64,000 nucleotides of DNA from Bacteriovoracaceae bacterium (GTDB lineage Bacteria; Bdellovibrionota; Bacteriovoracia; Bacteriovoracales; Bacteriovoracaceae): the NCBI GenBank assembly GCA_024711325.1, contig JANJTC010000004.1, positions 186,001 to 250,000 on the forward strand. The letters run 5' to 3'. Below the pieces are notes generated by a model, which was given only the letters and a program-made list of their open reading frames with translations, made no database searches and was not told the DNA's origin. Shown in pieces: positions 34,936-43,202 of this stretch (position 1 is its first letter; every line of letters begins with the position of its first letter). A program made the position numbers and the translations under genes.

Positions 34936-35291
34936 TCCGTCATGATACGCATGGCCTGTTCCAGGTCATCAAAAGGTTTATTGAGAAGTCGGCACTGATA
35001 AGCATTCGCTCGCGAAAGCACCTGAGGAGAATTATAGGCAGTCATTATCACAAACTTCTTGCCTATCTCTTCAGAAGAAAACTTCTTCTTAGATTCTTCA
35101 ATTACATCAAATCCTGAAATGTCCTGCAACATAAGGTCACAGATAATTCGATCGTAATGATTGTTAAGTATGAGATCGATAGCGAGTTTTCCACTGGCCG
35201 AAACATCAACTTTTAAACCCTTACGTTCAAAAAGTTTTTTGAGTGATTGTTGGATCAGAATTTCGTCTTCAATAATAAGAATATGATTCAT
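34932..35291 (-). CDS. Single-domain response regulator (receiver only)
   Basis: The 119-residue protein is a lone receiver domain with the acidic IIEDE at the start, phospho-acceptor Asp in CDLMLQD, MTAYNS and the Lys of LLNKPF. There is no output domain, so it acts by protein contact or in a phosphorelay. It overlaps the kinase gene by 4 bases upstream and nadK by 4 downstream, so it is most likely the kinase's partner. Confidence 0.9.
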   Translation of the reverse strand: MNHILIIEDEILIQQSLKKLFERKGLKVDVSASGKLAIDLILNNHYDRIICDLMLQDISGFDVIEESKKKFSSEEIGKKFVIMTAYNSPQVLSRANAYQCRLLNKPFDDLEQAMRIMTE

Positions 35292-37000
35292 GTTTTTGGT
35301 AGTGTAAGCCTGAAAAAGGCCCCTTTTTCGCCATTATTAACTAAATATTCTAAATTTCCACCCATTTTTAAGGCAAGATTTCTAGATAGTACCAAACCCA
35401 GACCTGTCCCTTGGGTTTTAGTAGTAAAGAAAGGTTTAAAAAGCTGGGAAACTTTATCTTGAGGTATTCCCGGACCATTATCAATCACATCAATGGTAAC
35501 AACCTGATCACTCGAATTAATGATAAGTTTTATTTCCCGTGGCTGGGGCTGATTCTTCATCGCCTGGGCGGCATTAACGATCAGGTTAAAAAGAATTTGA
35601 ACCACGAAGATCAAGGGAACGTCGAGGAGTAGATTTTCAGTATCATTTTCAAAGACAATAGACTTGCGGGATTCACGAACTTCGCTTTTAGAAAGCACAA
35701 TGGATTCATCAATGATTTTCTTAATCAAAACCGGTTTGCTTTCAGTTTGAACCTGGTAGAGATTAGAGAAGTTTTCGATAATAACCTGACAGCGATTAAC
35801 GTTTTTTTCAATCTCCTGCATGAGCTCTTTGCTATCAGGGTTAACTTCCATAATTGAAAATAGTTGTGAACCAAGTTTTAATCCGAATAGTGGATTACTG
35901 AGTTCATGTCTTAAAGTATTCAATAGTTCACCCAGTAAGGAGATCCTTTGAAAGTGAAAAAGATCGAAAGCATAGTGACGAAGTTCATCACTATCATAAA
36001 GATCAATCGTAAAAGGCCCTTGAACTTTCTTATTGAAGAAAATGTCTTTGTCCTGCAGTTCTCCGGTATAAAGGTCATTCATGAAAGAGGCACCCGAAAT
36101 CCCATCTCTAATCCGAAGAGGTAGAGGGAAGTCCTGAAGACATACTCTTAACTCAGAAATCCGTTTATCTGAAAACTCCTGATCAATGAGTCTTTCAAAA
36201 TGGGGCTGCAGAAGATCTATACAGGTTTCAAACAATTCAATTTCATCTTTACTGTAGCTAAGAAAGTCATCTCGGGAGACAACGGCAACCATGCTGTATT
36301 TTTTTGACATGATTTCTTTGGCCAGAAAACTTCCATTGAAGGGAAGATTCATCTTGGGAAATGCCTCAGAAGAAAAAGATTTAATTTTCGATTTTTTAAT
36401 TGAATTAAAAAAAGTGTTAAACTCCTTAACTTCAATCTGACTCTGTGTTTTTTCGTCTCGCCAGATAATTCCAAGAAGTTCTGCCCTGGTCTGACCCTTA
36501 AGGTGGAGTATAATTAAAGAGCTTTCGAATTTCTGGAGAAAGGGAACATCTAAGAGCTTTTCCATTAAGCTTCGCAGACTATGAGATTCATTAGAGATTA
36601 AATTAACCTTTTTAATGATTTCATCCCATAAATCTTTAACATTCTCACCAGGATTTAATGAAACCCTTGAAAATATCTTTTTCTCTATGCTTTGAGTGGT
36701 TTTAATGAAGCCATCAAAAGATTCAGCGATCGAAGTTTTGAATGGACCTTCGTACTGCATGCCATTAAGGATAGTTTGAACATTTTTATGATAATAAGGA
36801 AAATCGCAATACTCCCCGTCAGAAAAATTAACCCACAGACGATCGCCTTTCTTTAAAAGTGCGATCTTAGCGTCAGGCTCCGGCAACTGGATAAATGTGG
36901 ATAAATCGAGAGTATCAAAATCCAAAAGGATTTGAGGGTCTATGAATAGTTTTACGTATTCAGCAGTTTCTTGGTCTGGGGTATAAGATCTATTTTCCAC
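35288..37000 (-). CDS. Sensor histidine kinase with GAF-like domain
   Basis: The 570-residue protein has an unrecognised N-terminal part (1-100), a GAF-like region (about 130-290, ending SKDEIELFETCIDLLQ) and a kinase core. The H-box is LNTLRHELSNPLFGLKLG, the N-box NLIVNAAQAM, G1 DNGPGIP and G2 GTGLGLVLS. It has no membrane segment, so it is a cytoplasmic sensor. Start is GTG at 37000, which overlaps the upstream gene by 49 bases; a later start is possible. It is paired with the receiver protein downstream. Confidence 0.9.
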   Translation of the reverse strand: MENRSYTPDQETAEYVKLFIDPQILLDFDTLDLSTFIQLPEPDAKIALLKKGDRLWVNFSDGEYCDFPYYHKNVQTILNGMQYEGPFKTSIAESFDGFIKTTQSIEKKIFSRVSLNPGENVKDLWDEIIKKVNLISNESHSLRSLMEKLLDVPFLQKFESSLIILHLKGQTRAELLGIIWRDEKTQSQIEVKEFNTFFNSIKKSKIKSFSSEAFPKMNLPFNGSFLAKEIMSKKYSMVAVVSRDDFLSYSKDEIELFETCIDLLQPHFERLIDQEFSDKRISELRVCLQDFPLPLRIRDGISGASFMNDLYTGELQDKDIFFNKKVQGPFTIDLYDSDELRHYAFDLFHFQRISLLGELLNTLRHELSNPLFGLKLGSQLFSIMEVNPDSKELMQEIEKNVNRCQVIIENFSNLYQVQTESKPVLIKKIIDESIVLSKSEVRESRKSIVFENDTENLLLDVPLIFVVQILFNLIVNAAQAMKNQPQPREIKLIINSSDQVVTIDVIDNGPGIPQDKVSQLFKPFFTTKTQGTGLGLVLSRNLALKMGGNLEYLVNNGEKGAFFRLTLPKT

Positions 37001-37365
37001 TGGGTTAAGTTATCTTTTAATTCATACTTAATCAATTCTTCCAACGCTACATAGTCATGTTTCAATTGGGCCTGGTTCATGGCCTTAAGGATAAAAAGTA
37101 AGTGAATATGGGATTCTTTTATCCCAGGGATAGTTCGCTTAGATCTTACCATCAAGGTTTTAGACATAAGGGTGGTTAATTCCACATACTGGCTTATATC
37201 TGAGGTTAGTTTTGTAATCCGACGGTTCCAGAAGAATTCCCGTTCTGGAGTAAATTCACCGATAACCTGAATGTCGAGGATAATATCCGATAAGAACTCT
37301 AAGGTTAAACCAATCGTTTGGAGTAGAAAATCTTGATTACAAGAAGGAGAAGCCACCACTGACAT
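36952..37365 (-). CDS. Hypothetical helical protein
   Basis: A protein of 137 residues from the ATG at 37365, or 140 from 37374. I prefer 37365 because AAGG sits about 9 bases upstream of it. No family is recognised. It looks all-helical and has no signal peptide. The segment TPEREFFWNRRITKL is basic and aromatic. It lies between the GT9-like gene and the sensor kinase and overlaps the kinase start by 49 bases, so it may be functionally linked to it. Confidence 0.6.
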   Translation of the reverse strand: MSVVASPSCNQDFLLQTIGLTLEFLSDIILDIQVIGEFTPEREFFWNRRITKLTSDISQYVELTTLMSKTLMVRSKRTIPGIKESHIHLLFILKAMNQAQLKHDYVALEELIKYELKDNLTQWKIDLIPQTKKLLNT

Positions 37366-37389
37366 ACAATTCATCCTTGATATGTATAA

Positions 37390-38733
37390 TCAAATGTTAA
37401 CTTCGTTTTGTTTTAAAGTCACAGAAAATAATTCTAGTAGAGCTTCCAGGGCCTGATGCTCTTCCGAGTAAGTTAAAAAGCTGGACTGGGCTTGCTCTAA
37501 AAGGGTTGATCCTTGGTTTTGACCTCGTCTGATACGATAAAAATCCAGAAAGGGTCTTAAAAAGGAATGAGATTGGGCTATCTGATCGCTGATTTTATCA
37601 ATTTCAATGAGATTTTTTAAATGGCCATCAATCTTGGAACCGTCGGCTGTTTTGGATCTTGATTCTTGATAAACAGTATCGATAGAAACCATGGCGTAAT
37701 CATGGAGTCTTATGAACTTCCTCAGGACTTCCTGATGATTTTTCAAAAGATTCAATTGCGGAAGAGTACACTTCGTTATCTCAAGATTGACATCAAACAG
37801 ATTCAATAAAAAGTTCCAGAGTACAACATGAGACTGATAAAATGGATAATTCTCATCGCTGGCATTGAGCCCTTTTAAATAAGCTCCAAAAATATTCTCT
37901 TGCTCAACTTGATATATAGAATATGGGGCTTCAATTATTCTTTCTGAACTAACCGCTTTTTCAATCATTTTTAAAAGTTCAGCTGCTTTAAACTTTTGAT
38001 TCCGAGAACTCACCAACAGGTGACCACTGCCGTGAGGCAAAAGATTGAAACCTTGAAAGCTACTTGAAAGAAATAGTCCTCTTCCTCCAGCGGTACAGAA
38101 TTTCAGGGCAAGTAATGTCGCCGGTCCGATATATAAGGTTTGTGAGAGATCAGAGATGAGGTCTATTTCAGTTAAATCCTTAAGTGGGATATGGGGATAA
38201 CTAAGAGAGAGTTCGTGTAGTAAAGCCTCTTGTTCGTCAGCCGAGAAAAGATGAGTCGCAGTAGCTCCTAAAGCGATTTGTCTGATACCAGATTTTTTAA
38301 GCTCTTTGTGTTGAACACTCTTTATACCTAGAATGTTTTTATAAACATCCTGGAGATGAAAAGTTAAAAAAGGGGCCTTGGCCTTTAGGGTCATCAAATA
38401 AGAAGACCATAGATCCTTAACGTAAGTTTGACCTGCTGTTCGGTATGGTCCAATTTTGGTTTTTGAAAGGATTTCAGAGTGGAAATCCCAACTTTCTTCA
38501 TTCAGGGATAAATTTACTGAGACATCAAAATGAGTGCTCTTTACAAGATCTTTATTCCAGCTGATCCCCGAGATAATAGGGCTTGAATGATCATAGACTT
38601 CTTTAAGGGATTTTTCTTCTACTAAAAGAGTGAGTTCGAAATCCTTGAATGCACTTGAGTTTTTCTCCAGCACCTGCAGAGTTTCAAAAAGAAAATAAGC
38701 TTCATCTTGTTGAATGATTAAAAGCTTTTTCAC
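37390..38733 (-). CDS. GT9 (heptosyltransferase)-like protein in flagellar operon
   Basis: The 447-residue protein has two Rossmann-like halves as in GT-B glycosyltransferases. The features recall family 9: VNLSLNEESWDFHSEI, KIGPYRTAG, then IALGATATHLFSADEQEALL and LYIGPATLLALKFCTAGGRGLFL followed by LLPHGSGHLLV, where GT9 enzymes have the sugar-nucleotide site and a Pro-Tyr/His-Gly turn. A C-terminal helical region of about 130 residues is extra. Start is GTG, one base after the fliT-like stop. Lying in fliD-fliS-fliT, it may modify flagellin or another flagellar protein. The family call is by motif impression only. Confidence 0.55.
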   Translation of the reverse strand: MKKLLIIQQDEAYFLFETLQVLEKNSSAFKDFELTLLVEEKSLKEVYDHSSPIISGISWNKDLVKSTHFDVSVNLSLNEESWDFHSEILSKTKIGPYRTAGQTYVKDLWSSYLMTLKAKAPFLTFHLQDVYKNILGIKSVQHKELKKSGIRQIALGATATHLFSADEQEALLHELSLSYPHIPLKDLTEIDLISDLSQTLYIGPATLLALKFCTAGGRGLFLSSSFQGFNLLPHGSGHLLVSSRNQKFKAAELLKMIEKAVSSERIIEAPYSIYQVEQENIFGAYLKGLNASDENYPFYQSHVVLWNFLLNLFDVNLEITKCTLPQLNLLKNHQEVLRKFIRLHDYAMVSIDTVYQESRSKTADGSKIDGHLKNLIEIDKISDQIAQSHSFLRPFLDFYRIRRGQNQGSTLLEQAQSSFLTYSEEHQALEALLELFSVTLKQNEVNI

Positions 38734-39081
38734 TTATTTCACATCACTTAAATTGTAACCCTTAATGTTTTCTTTTTGTCTAACGGTCTTCTCGATGTCG
38801 TTTTTGACTTCAGCTTGATACTCCTGGAGTTTAACTACCAGCTTCTCATCAAGCTTTTTGATAAAATCAATCTGACGATTAAGCTCAGTGCGCTTTTCAT
38901 CGGCGACTTCTGTCCAGTTAATCTGTTTTGATATCTGGTCGATAACCAAAAAGAGTCTTTCACGATTGGAGGTGAAATTCTCAAAATGCACATCTTGTGA
39001 AAAATCTTTGGCAATCATGGATTCAGTCATGATGATTGCCTTCATTAAGAATTCTTCGAAAAGGAGGGTGAACTTTTCCAT
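38734..39081 (-). CDS. FliT-like flagellar chaperone
   Basis: A 115-residue helical protein starting at an ATG that overlaps the fliS stop (TAATG). It has several amphipathic helices (ELNRQIDFIKKLDEKLVVKL) and no cysteines. FliT proteins are small, poorly conserved helical chaperones of the FliD cap, encoded after fliD-fliS. Position and character point to FliT, but the sequence alone is not diagnostic. Confidence 0.5.
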   Translation of the reverse strand: MEKFTLLFEEFLMKAIIMTESMIAKDFSQDVHFENFTSNRERLFLVIDQISKQINWTEVADEKRTELNRQIDFIKKLDEKLVVKLQEYQAEVKNDIEKTVRQKENIKGYNLSDVK

Positions 39082-39479
39082 TAAGCGCTCTTACTTGGTG
39101 TGTTTTGAGTTTTTAAATTCTTAATTGCTTCAGTCCATCCGTCATAAAGGGTATTTAACACCTTTAAACAACCTTCAAGATGAGTCTTATCTATCTTGAT
39201 ATTTGCTTGTGTGCTCGAGTAGAGGATGTAGTCATAGAGTGAAGCCAATTCCTTGGCAACATCTCCTCCAACTTCAAAGTCGAGGCTATTCGAAAGCTCT
39301 ACAACAATGTCCTGCATCTTCCCGATGTACTCACCTTTCTTGGCGAGATTTTTCTGCTCAATGGCTTCAATCGCTTTTTTACAGTTCTTGATCGCAGCTT
39401 GATAAAGCATGAGTAAGATTTGTTCCTTACTTGCTGTTTCAACTGAAGTTTTTTTGTATGCACCTAAACCGTAGCTCAT
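39081..39479 (-). CDS. fliS: Flagellin export chaperone FliS
   Basis: FliS binds the flagellin C-terminus and prevents early polymerisation. The 132 residues show the family pattern: AYKKTSVETASKEQILLMLYQAAIKN-like start, helical core with LSNSLDFEVGG, and LYDYILYSSTQANI. Ribosome binding site AGGAGGAGGG lies 4 bases before the ATG, one of the strongest in the window. It follows fliD by 31 bases. Confidence 0.94.
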   Translation of the reverse strand: MSYGLGAYKKTSVETASKEQILLMLYQAAIKNCKKAIEAIEQKNLAKKGEYIGKMQDIVVELSNSLDFEVGGDVAKELASLYDYILYSSTQANIKIDKTHLEGCLKVLNTLYDGWTEAIKNLKTQNTPSKSA

Positions 39480-39510
39480 GGGACCCTCCTCCTATGTCGC
39501 TTGTATTTTA

Positions 39511-40896
39511 TCATAACTGTGTAACTCCAGGAGTAGCGGCAAAACCTGCTAACCCGGCGCCTTGCCCCTGGATTTTAGAGATGGTCTCTTCCAGTCGGGC
39601 AAATTTAGCTTTAAGAACTTCTTCTTTCTGTTGGATGTGCCGCTGTCTATTAACAATCTGGCGATCAATTTGATTTACCTGACTTTGTAATCCGCTTTTT
39701 CTGGTAGTTAAAACTCCACTTGGCTGACTCAGTAAACCTTTTGCCGTATCATCCAAAAGATCAATGAAACCGTTGGTTTTACCGCCTTCCAGTGTATATT
39801 TTCCAGTGAGTGTTTGTGTGACGGATTTATAATCTTTGGCCAATGCCGCTTCGAACTTGGCCTGGTCTAACTTTAATAAACCGTCTCTCTGGAAGGTTAC
39901 ACCCAGGTCACCCATTCTCATTGGACCCGCATCTGTTGGGATAGATGTGAAGATGGCCGACCGAATTCTACTTTCAATAGTGGTAAGGGTTAGGTCACCA
40001 CCTAGAGTACGTGAGGTATCCGTCTTTTCATCAAGAGTGTTCTGGTCTTTAATGAACTTTAGCACGTTATTAATATTATCAATGAGACTACTAACTTTAC
40101 CGCCGATCTTTTGAATGTCTTCGGTGATCTCAATGTTGATTTCTTCACCGGGTTTGGCCTTCTTGAGATCGATGGTTACACCTGGGATAAGATCAGTAAC
40201 TTTATTGTTCGGAACTTCAATTTCAAATCCATCTAGCTTCACCTTGGCATCCTGTGCAGGTCTTTCTTGCTCAAAGAAAAGATCAACTTCACCATCGACC
40301 AAGTAGAGATAGGGAAACTCTACTTTGTTATTATCGCCGGTGTCTGCCATAGAGATCATTATACGCCATGGTTCATCGGAATCTTTACCATCGTTGACTA
40401 CAGTGGCCCTCATTCCCAAATCACCATCACCATTAATTAGTTTGGCAATGCCGGTTAATGTGGCACTGTGTTCATCTACATAGATTTCTTTTTCTTCACC
40501 ATTAGGAAGAACGGCACGAATATACCCAACGCCGACATATGTTTTATCTTTATCTTCTACTCCATTGCTGATGGCGGAAGATTTTTGGGCAAGTTGAACA
40601 ACTTCCAATTGATACTTTCCAGGATCTGCGACGTTTTTATCCGCGGTAACTGCGACATTGTTATTATCACCGGTATTAATGGCAAGTTCTCGCAAGCTTC
40701 GGGCATTTTTATTTTTGAGAACTTCACCACGCATGTTTTCAACTAAGCTCGTAAGCTGTTGTACCAGCGCTTTCTTATCGCTGATCTTCCCTTTGCGTGC
40801 TTCCATTTGCTGAATAGGAATTTTTTCAGCTTCAATGATTTGCTGAACAATGTCCTTGGGCAGGCCTGAATTAATGGATCCGAATGAAATCCCCAA
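39511..40896 (-). CDS. fliD: Flagellar filament cap protein FliD
   Basis: FliD (HAP2) caps the filament and inserts flagellin subunits. The 461 residues have the N-terminal SGLPKDIVQQIIEAEKIPIQ, a central beta-rich region (DPGKYQLEVVQLAQ, KVKLDGFEIEVPNNKVTDLI then PGVTIDLKKAKPGE) and a C-terminal coiled coil (SGLQSQVNQIDRQIVNRQRH). Start is TTG at 40896 with GGAGGAAAG upstream. It heads the minus-strand flagellar run. Confidence 0.93.
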   Translation of the reverse strand: MGISFGSINSGLPKDIVQQIIEAEKIPIQQMEARKGKISDKKALVQQLTSLVENMRGEVLKNKNARSLRELAINTGDNNNVAVTADKNVADPGKYQLEVVQLAQKSSAISNGVEDKDKTYVGVGYIRAVLPNGEEKEIYVDEHSATLTGIAKLINGDGDLGMRATVVNDGKDSDEPWRIMISMADTGDNNKVEFPYLYLVDGEVDLFFEQERPAQDAKVKLDGFEIEVPNNKVTDLIPGVTIDLKKAKPGEEINIEITEDIQKIGGKVSSLIDNINNVLKFIKDQNTLDEKTDTSRTLGGDLTLTTIESRIRSAIFTSIPTDAGPMRMGDLGVTFQRDGLLKLDQAKFEAALAKDYKSVTQTLTGKYTLEGGKTNGFIDLLDDTAKGLLSQPSGVLTTRKSGLQSQVNQIDRQIVNRQRHIQQKEEVLKAKFARLEETISKIQGQGAGLAGFAATPGVTQL

Positions 40897-41027
40897 ATCT
40901 TTCCTCCATGAAAGTTAGCGGACGATTGGAGTCGGGTTTACATCTTGTTAACCCAATATAAGAGTAACATGGGACATTGTTGTCGCAAGTGGGAAGAAAG
41001 TGAGCTACGATTATTGCTTGGAAATGA

Positions 41028-41066
41028 GAAAAAGAGAGAAGGTGAACAACTCCCTCTCTCTTTTTC
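41028..41066. repeat. Perfect 12-bp inverted repeat between fliD and a membrane-protein gene
   Basis: GAAAAAGAGAGA (41028-41039) and TCTCTCTTTTTC (41055-41066) are exact inverted repeats 15 bases apart, purine-rich on one arm. The site is midway in the 227-base divergent gap 40897-41123, which otherwise shows no clear promoter. It might be a regulator site for both genes. Confidence 0.5.
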
Positions 41067-41123
41067 GAATCTAGTCTAGGGTCTGGGACCTTTTGATAAG
41101 TCCCACTGTTCTGATCGGATATT

Positions 41124-42665
41124 ATGGAAAAAGCTTTAGCGAAAAACTCAAATATTATCTGGGCCAAGTCGAAATTCTTTGTAAATCGGCTGCTTATCTA
41201 TTTTTCTTTTTTACTACTACCAGTTTGGATCCAAAAAACTCTGGAAATTAACATCTTTGTCCAATCTCTCTTAATGCTTGCCTATCTTATGTTTATGGCG
41301 GGCCAGTGGTACCTGCTGGGAAAAGAGATTGATCACCGTTTAAAGATTTATTTTCGGGCCAACTCCAGTATTGATCGGGTTTTGTACCGGGTAATTATTG
41401 GTAACGCCACTATGATGTTAGTTTTCAACGTGATGTCTTTCATTCCTGAAAGTATCGTTCGCCATTTTTTTTGGGGATTCTTTGTTGTAGTTGGTCTATT
41501 TTATTCTTGGCCGACCCGTGGAAAAATTATTGAAGAATCTGTCTCCACTCAGTTTACGGAATATAAATATCTCGATGCTTTTGAAAAGACGGTTTTATTT
41601 CTCACCCTCGCCATGTTTATTACGAGTATGCCTAGCTTCCCATTTCTGAGTAATCTGGAAACTCTTAAACTGATTGTTGATCCAGAAGAAAAGATGCATG
41701 GTCAGTTATGGAACTATCTCCATATGAATTTCTACCCATTTCGTCGATTCCCACATCTGGTGAATTTGGGGTGGAGTATGCATTTTTATTTCATTAGTTT
41801 TGGACTCTACCTACTGGCCTTCTATGGCATCATGCGCTTTTTCATGTCCCGCAGACTATCAATTCTGGGATTATTCGCTCTGATATCAACCTGGTCTTTT
41901 TCTTTATTTCTTAAAAAAGATCCTTTCTTATCTGCCACTACTTGCTTTTCAGTTCTTTGGGTTTGGTCAATTCTTTGGTGTATTAAAAGTTCTACCTATC
42001 GTTCAGGTTTAATGTTTGGACTCCTCTGCTATACCGGGGTAGTTCTAAATTTTAACTACGTGTTTCTGTTCCCAGTGGGACTGGCATTGCTCTATTTCTA
42101 TTTTCTAAATGAAAATACTGATTGGTATCGAGGACAGTTCGTTAAATACACTTCACTCGGTATGTTTTTAATTCTCATCACGATGATCACTCATATTGAT
42201 CTGCGTTTTTTTGAGGATGCTTATACCTGGAAACAGTTTAATTCGTATTTATTGGTTGTTTTGAAGCGCAAAGCCTTTTACTCATTATCTGTGCTGGGGC
42301 TTATTACCCTGCTTATTATGAACTTCAAACCGCAGCGTAAGACACTAACTGCTCTTACTCTTGATGTGAAAAGACTGAGAGAATTTACCATTTTAATTGT
42401 TTGCCTCATCGTGCTGTCAATGACAGTTGAAAAAGATCTGGCGCATAGTTTTGGTCTATTATGGTTTATAGTCTTCTTATGTATTCTGCCTCTGGAATGG
42501 ATTTTCCAATCAATTTCGCGTCTTCGTTCTCGCCGTAATTTCATTTACATGATTTATGTGATCGTGTGTTTATTAGATTCCCACTTTGAAGGGCGAATTC
42601 GAATTCTATTTAATTTTTATCAATCCCCCCCTGATATAGTTGAGCTAATCAATCGTGAGAAATAA
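41124..42665 (+). CDS. Polytopic inner-membrane protein of unknown function
   Basis: The 513-residue protein is strongly hydrophobic with about 12 predicted membrane helices and basic loops (FFMSRRLSILG, SRLRSRRNFIY). A periplasmic-looking loop near residues 175-215 (KLIVDPEEKMHGQLWNYLHM) lies where GT-C glycosyltransferases and O-antigen enzymes carry acidic residues, which is only a loose resemblance. There are no obvious substrate motifs. The ATG lacks a good ribosome binding site. It is divergent from fliD and followed by an isolated small gene. Confidence 0.7.
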   Translation: MEKALAKNSNIIWAKSKFFVNRLLIYFSFLLLPVWIQKTLEINIFVQSLLMLAYLMFMAGQWYLLGKEIDHRLKIYFRANSSIDRVLYRVIIGNATMMLVFNVMSFIPESIVRHFFWGFFVVVGLFYSWPTRGKIIEESVSTQFTEYKYLDAFEKTVLFLTLAMFITSMPSFPFLSNLETLKLIVDPEEKMHGQLWNYLHMNFYPFRRFPHLVNLGWSMHFYFISFGLYLLAFYGIMRFFMSRRLSILGLFALISTWSFSLFLKKDPFLSATTCFSVLWVWSILWCIKSSTYRSGLMFGLLCYTGVVLNFNYVFLFPVGLALLYFYFLNENTDWYRGQFVKYTSLGMFLILITMITHIDLRFFEDAYTWKQFNSYLLVVLKRKAFYSLSVLGLITLLIMNFKPQRKTLTALTLDVKRLREFTILIVCLIVLSMTVEKDLAHSFGLLWFIVFLCILPLEWIFQSISRLRSRRNFIYMIYVIVCLLDSHFEGRIRILFNFYQSPPDIVELINREK

Positions 42666-42704
42666 GTTAAGATCTTAGATTTACTTACTTTCTCTATATT
42701 TCTT

Positions 42705-42734
42705 TTGCACCGTTCGACAGGCGCTTGCTACAAT
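42705..42734 (+). promoter_or_regulatory. Promoter of the 78-residue protein gene
   Basis: TTGCAC (42705-42710), 18-base spacer, TACAAT (42729-42734). Predicted start near 42741, leaving a 47-base leader with a hairpin and a strong ribosome binding site. Confidence 0.6.
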
Positions 42735-42749
42735 AGATGTAAGAATCGA

Positions 42750-42768
42750 GAAGAGAATGGATCTCTTC
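42750..42768 (+). promoter_or_regulatory. Leader hairpin of the 78-residue protein gene
   Basis: GAAGAGA (42750-42756), loop ATGGA, TCTCTTC (42762-42768), a perfect 7-bp stem about 9 bases after the predicted transcription start and 8 bases before the ribosome binding site. Confidence 0.45.
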
Positions 42769-42787
42769 ACGCGATCAAGGAGGACTT

Positions 42788-43024
42788 TTGTACAAGGCAC
42801 CCTTAACCGCTACTGTTTTTAAAGATTTTTCTTCTTGTTATTCCCACTTTACGTCCCAAACTTCCCCTAACCCAGAACAGCCTTTCGTCTATGTCGATGC
42901 CTCAGGGGTTAAACTCGTAACCAGTGTTGTCGGAGAGAATAATACTGCCTCAGATGGAGTATTTGCGCTATCGATGGCCCAGGACGGTTATGTGGAGATG
43001 CTGGCCATGTATGAAGCTAGTTAA
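42788..43024 (+). CDS. Small orphan protein, 78 residues, own transcription unit
   Basis: Start is TTG at 42788, just after AAGGAGGA (42777-42784), a near-perfect ribosome binding site. The product begins MYKAPLTATVFKDFSS and is soluble, with one Cys and no signal peptide. A strand-rich middle (PFVYVDASGVKLVTSVVG) is followed by an acidic C-terminus. I recognise no family. The gene has a promoter, leader hairpin and strong terminator of its own, so it is a monocistronic unit likely to be well expressed. Confidence 0.7.
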   Translation: MYKAPLTATVFKDFSSCYSHFTSQTSPNPEQPFVYVDASGVKLVTSVVGENNTASDGVFALSMAQDGYVEMLAMYEAS

Positions 43025-43060
43025 CTAATTTTGGGGAAAACTAAATTAGTCAACCATTGT

Positions 43061-43202
43061 TGTGGAAAAAAATGTAAGGGAACCTCAGGGTTCCCTTTTT
43101 TTATCTAGTTAAAATTACTATTATGAACCAGAGCAATGTAAGAAGGGTTTAGAAATTTACAACAAAAAAGATTGTGGAAAACTAGGAAGGTTTTGTGGAT
43201 AA
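43061..43202 (-). promoter_or_regulatory. Three DnaA-box-like sites in one orientation
   Basis: Read on the minus strand, TTTTCCACA occurs at 43069-43061 and 43181-43173, and TTATCCACA at 43202-43194. All fit the DnaA consensus TTWTNCACA. The last overlaps the start of the inositol-phosphatase-family gene. They may be DnaA-binding regulatory sites. No AT-rich unwinding repeats or replication genes adjoin, so an origin is not claimed. Confidence 0.35.
43078..43102 (+). terminator. Terminator of the 78-residue protein gene
   Basis: GGGAACC (43078-43084), loop TCAG, GGTTCCC (43089-43095), then seven Ts. It follows the stop at 43024 by 53 bases. An additional inverted repeat ACTAATTT/AAATTAGT (43024-43031, 43043-43050) begins at the stop codon. 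Confidence 0.9.

Noticed and set aside
40871-41167. 98-codon minus-strand frame spanning the fliD upstream region
   Set aside because: It overlaps the fliD start and the membrane-protein start, has no ribosome binding site and no protein-like composition.
43061-43202. Chromosomal replication origin at the DnaA-box-like sites
   Set aside because: No dnaA, dnaN or gyr genes, no AT-rich repeat block and only three boxes; a perfect box also occurs by chance inside the sensor kinase gene at 36896-36904.
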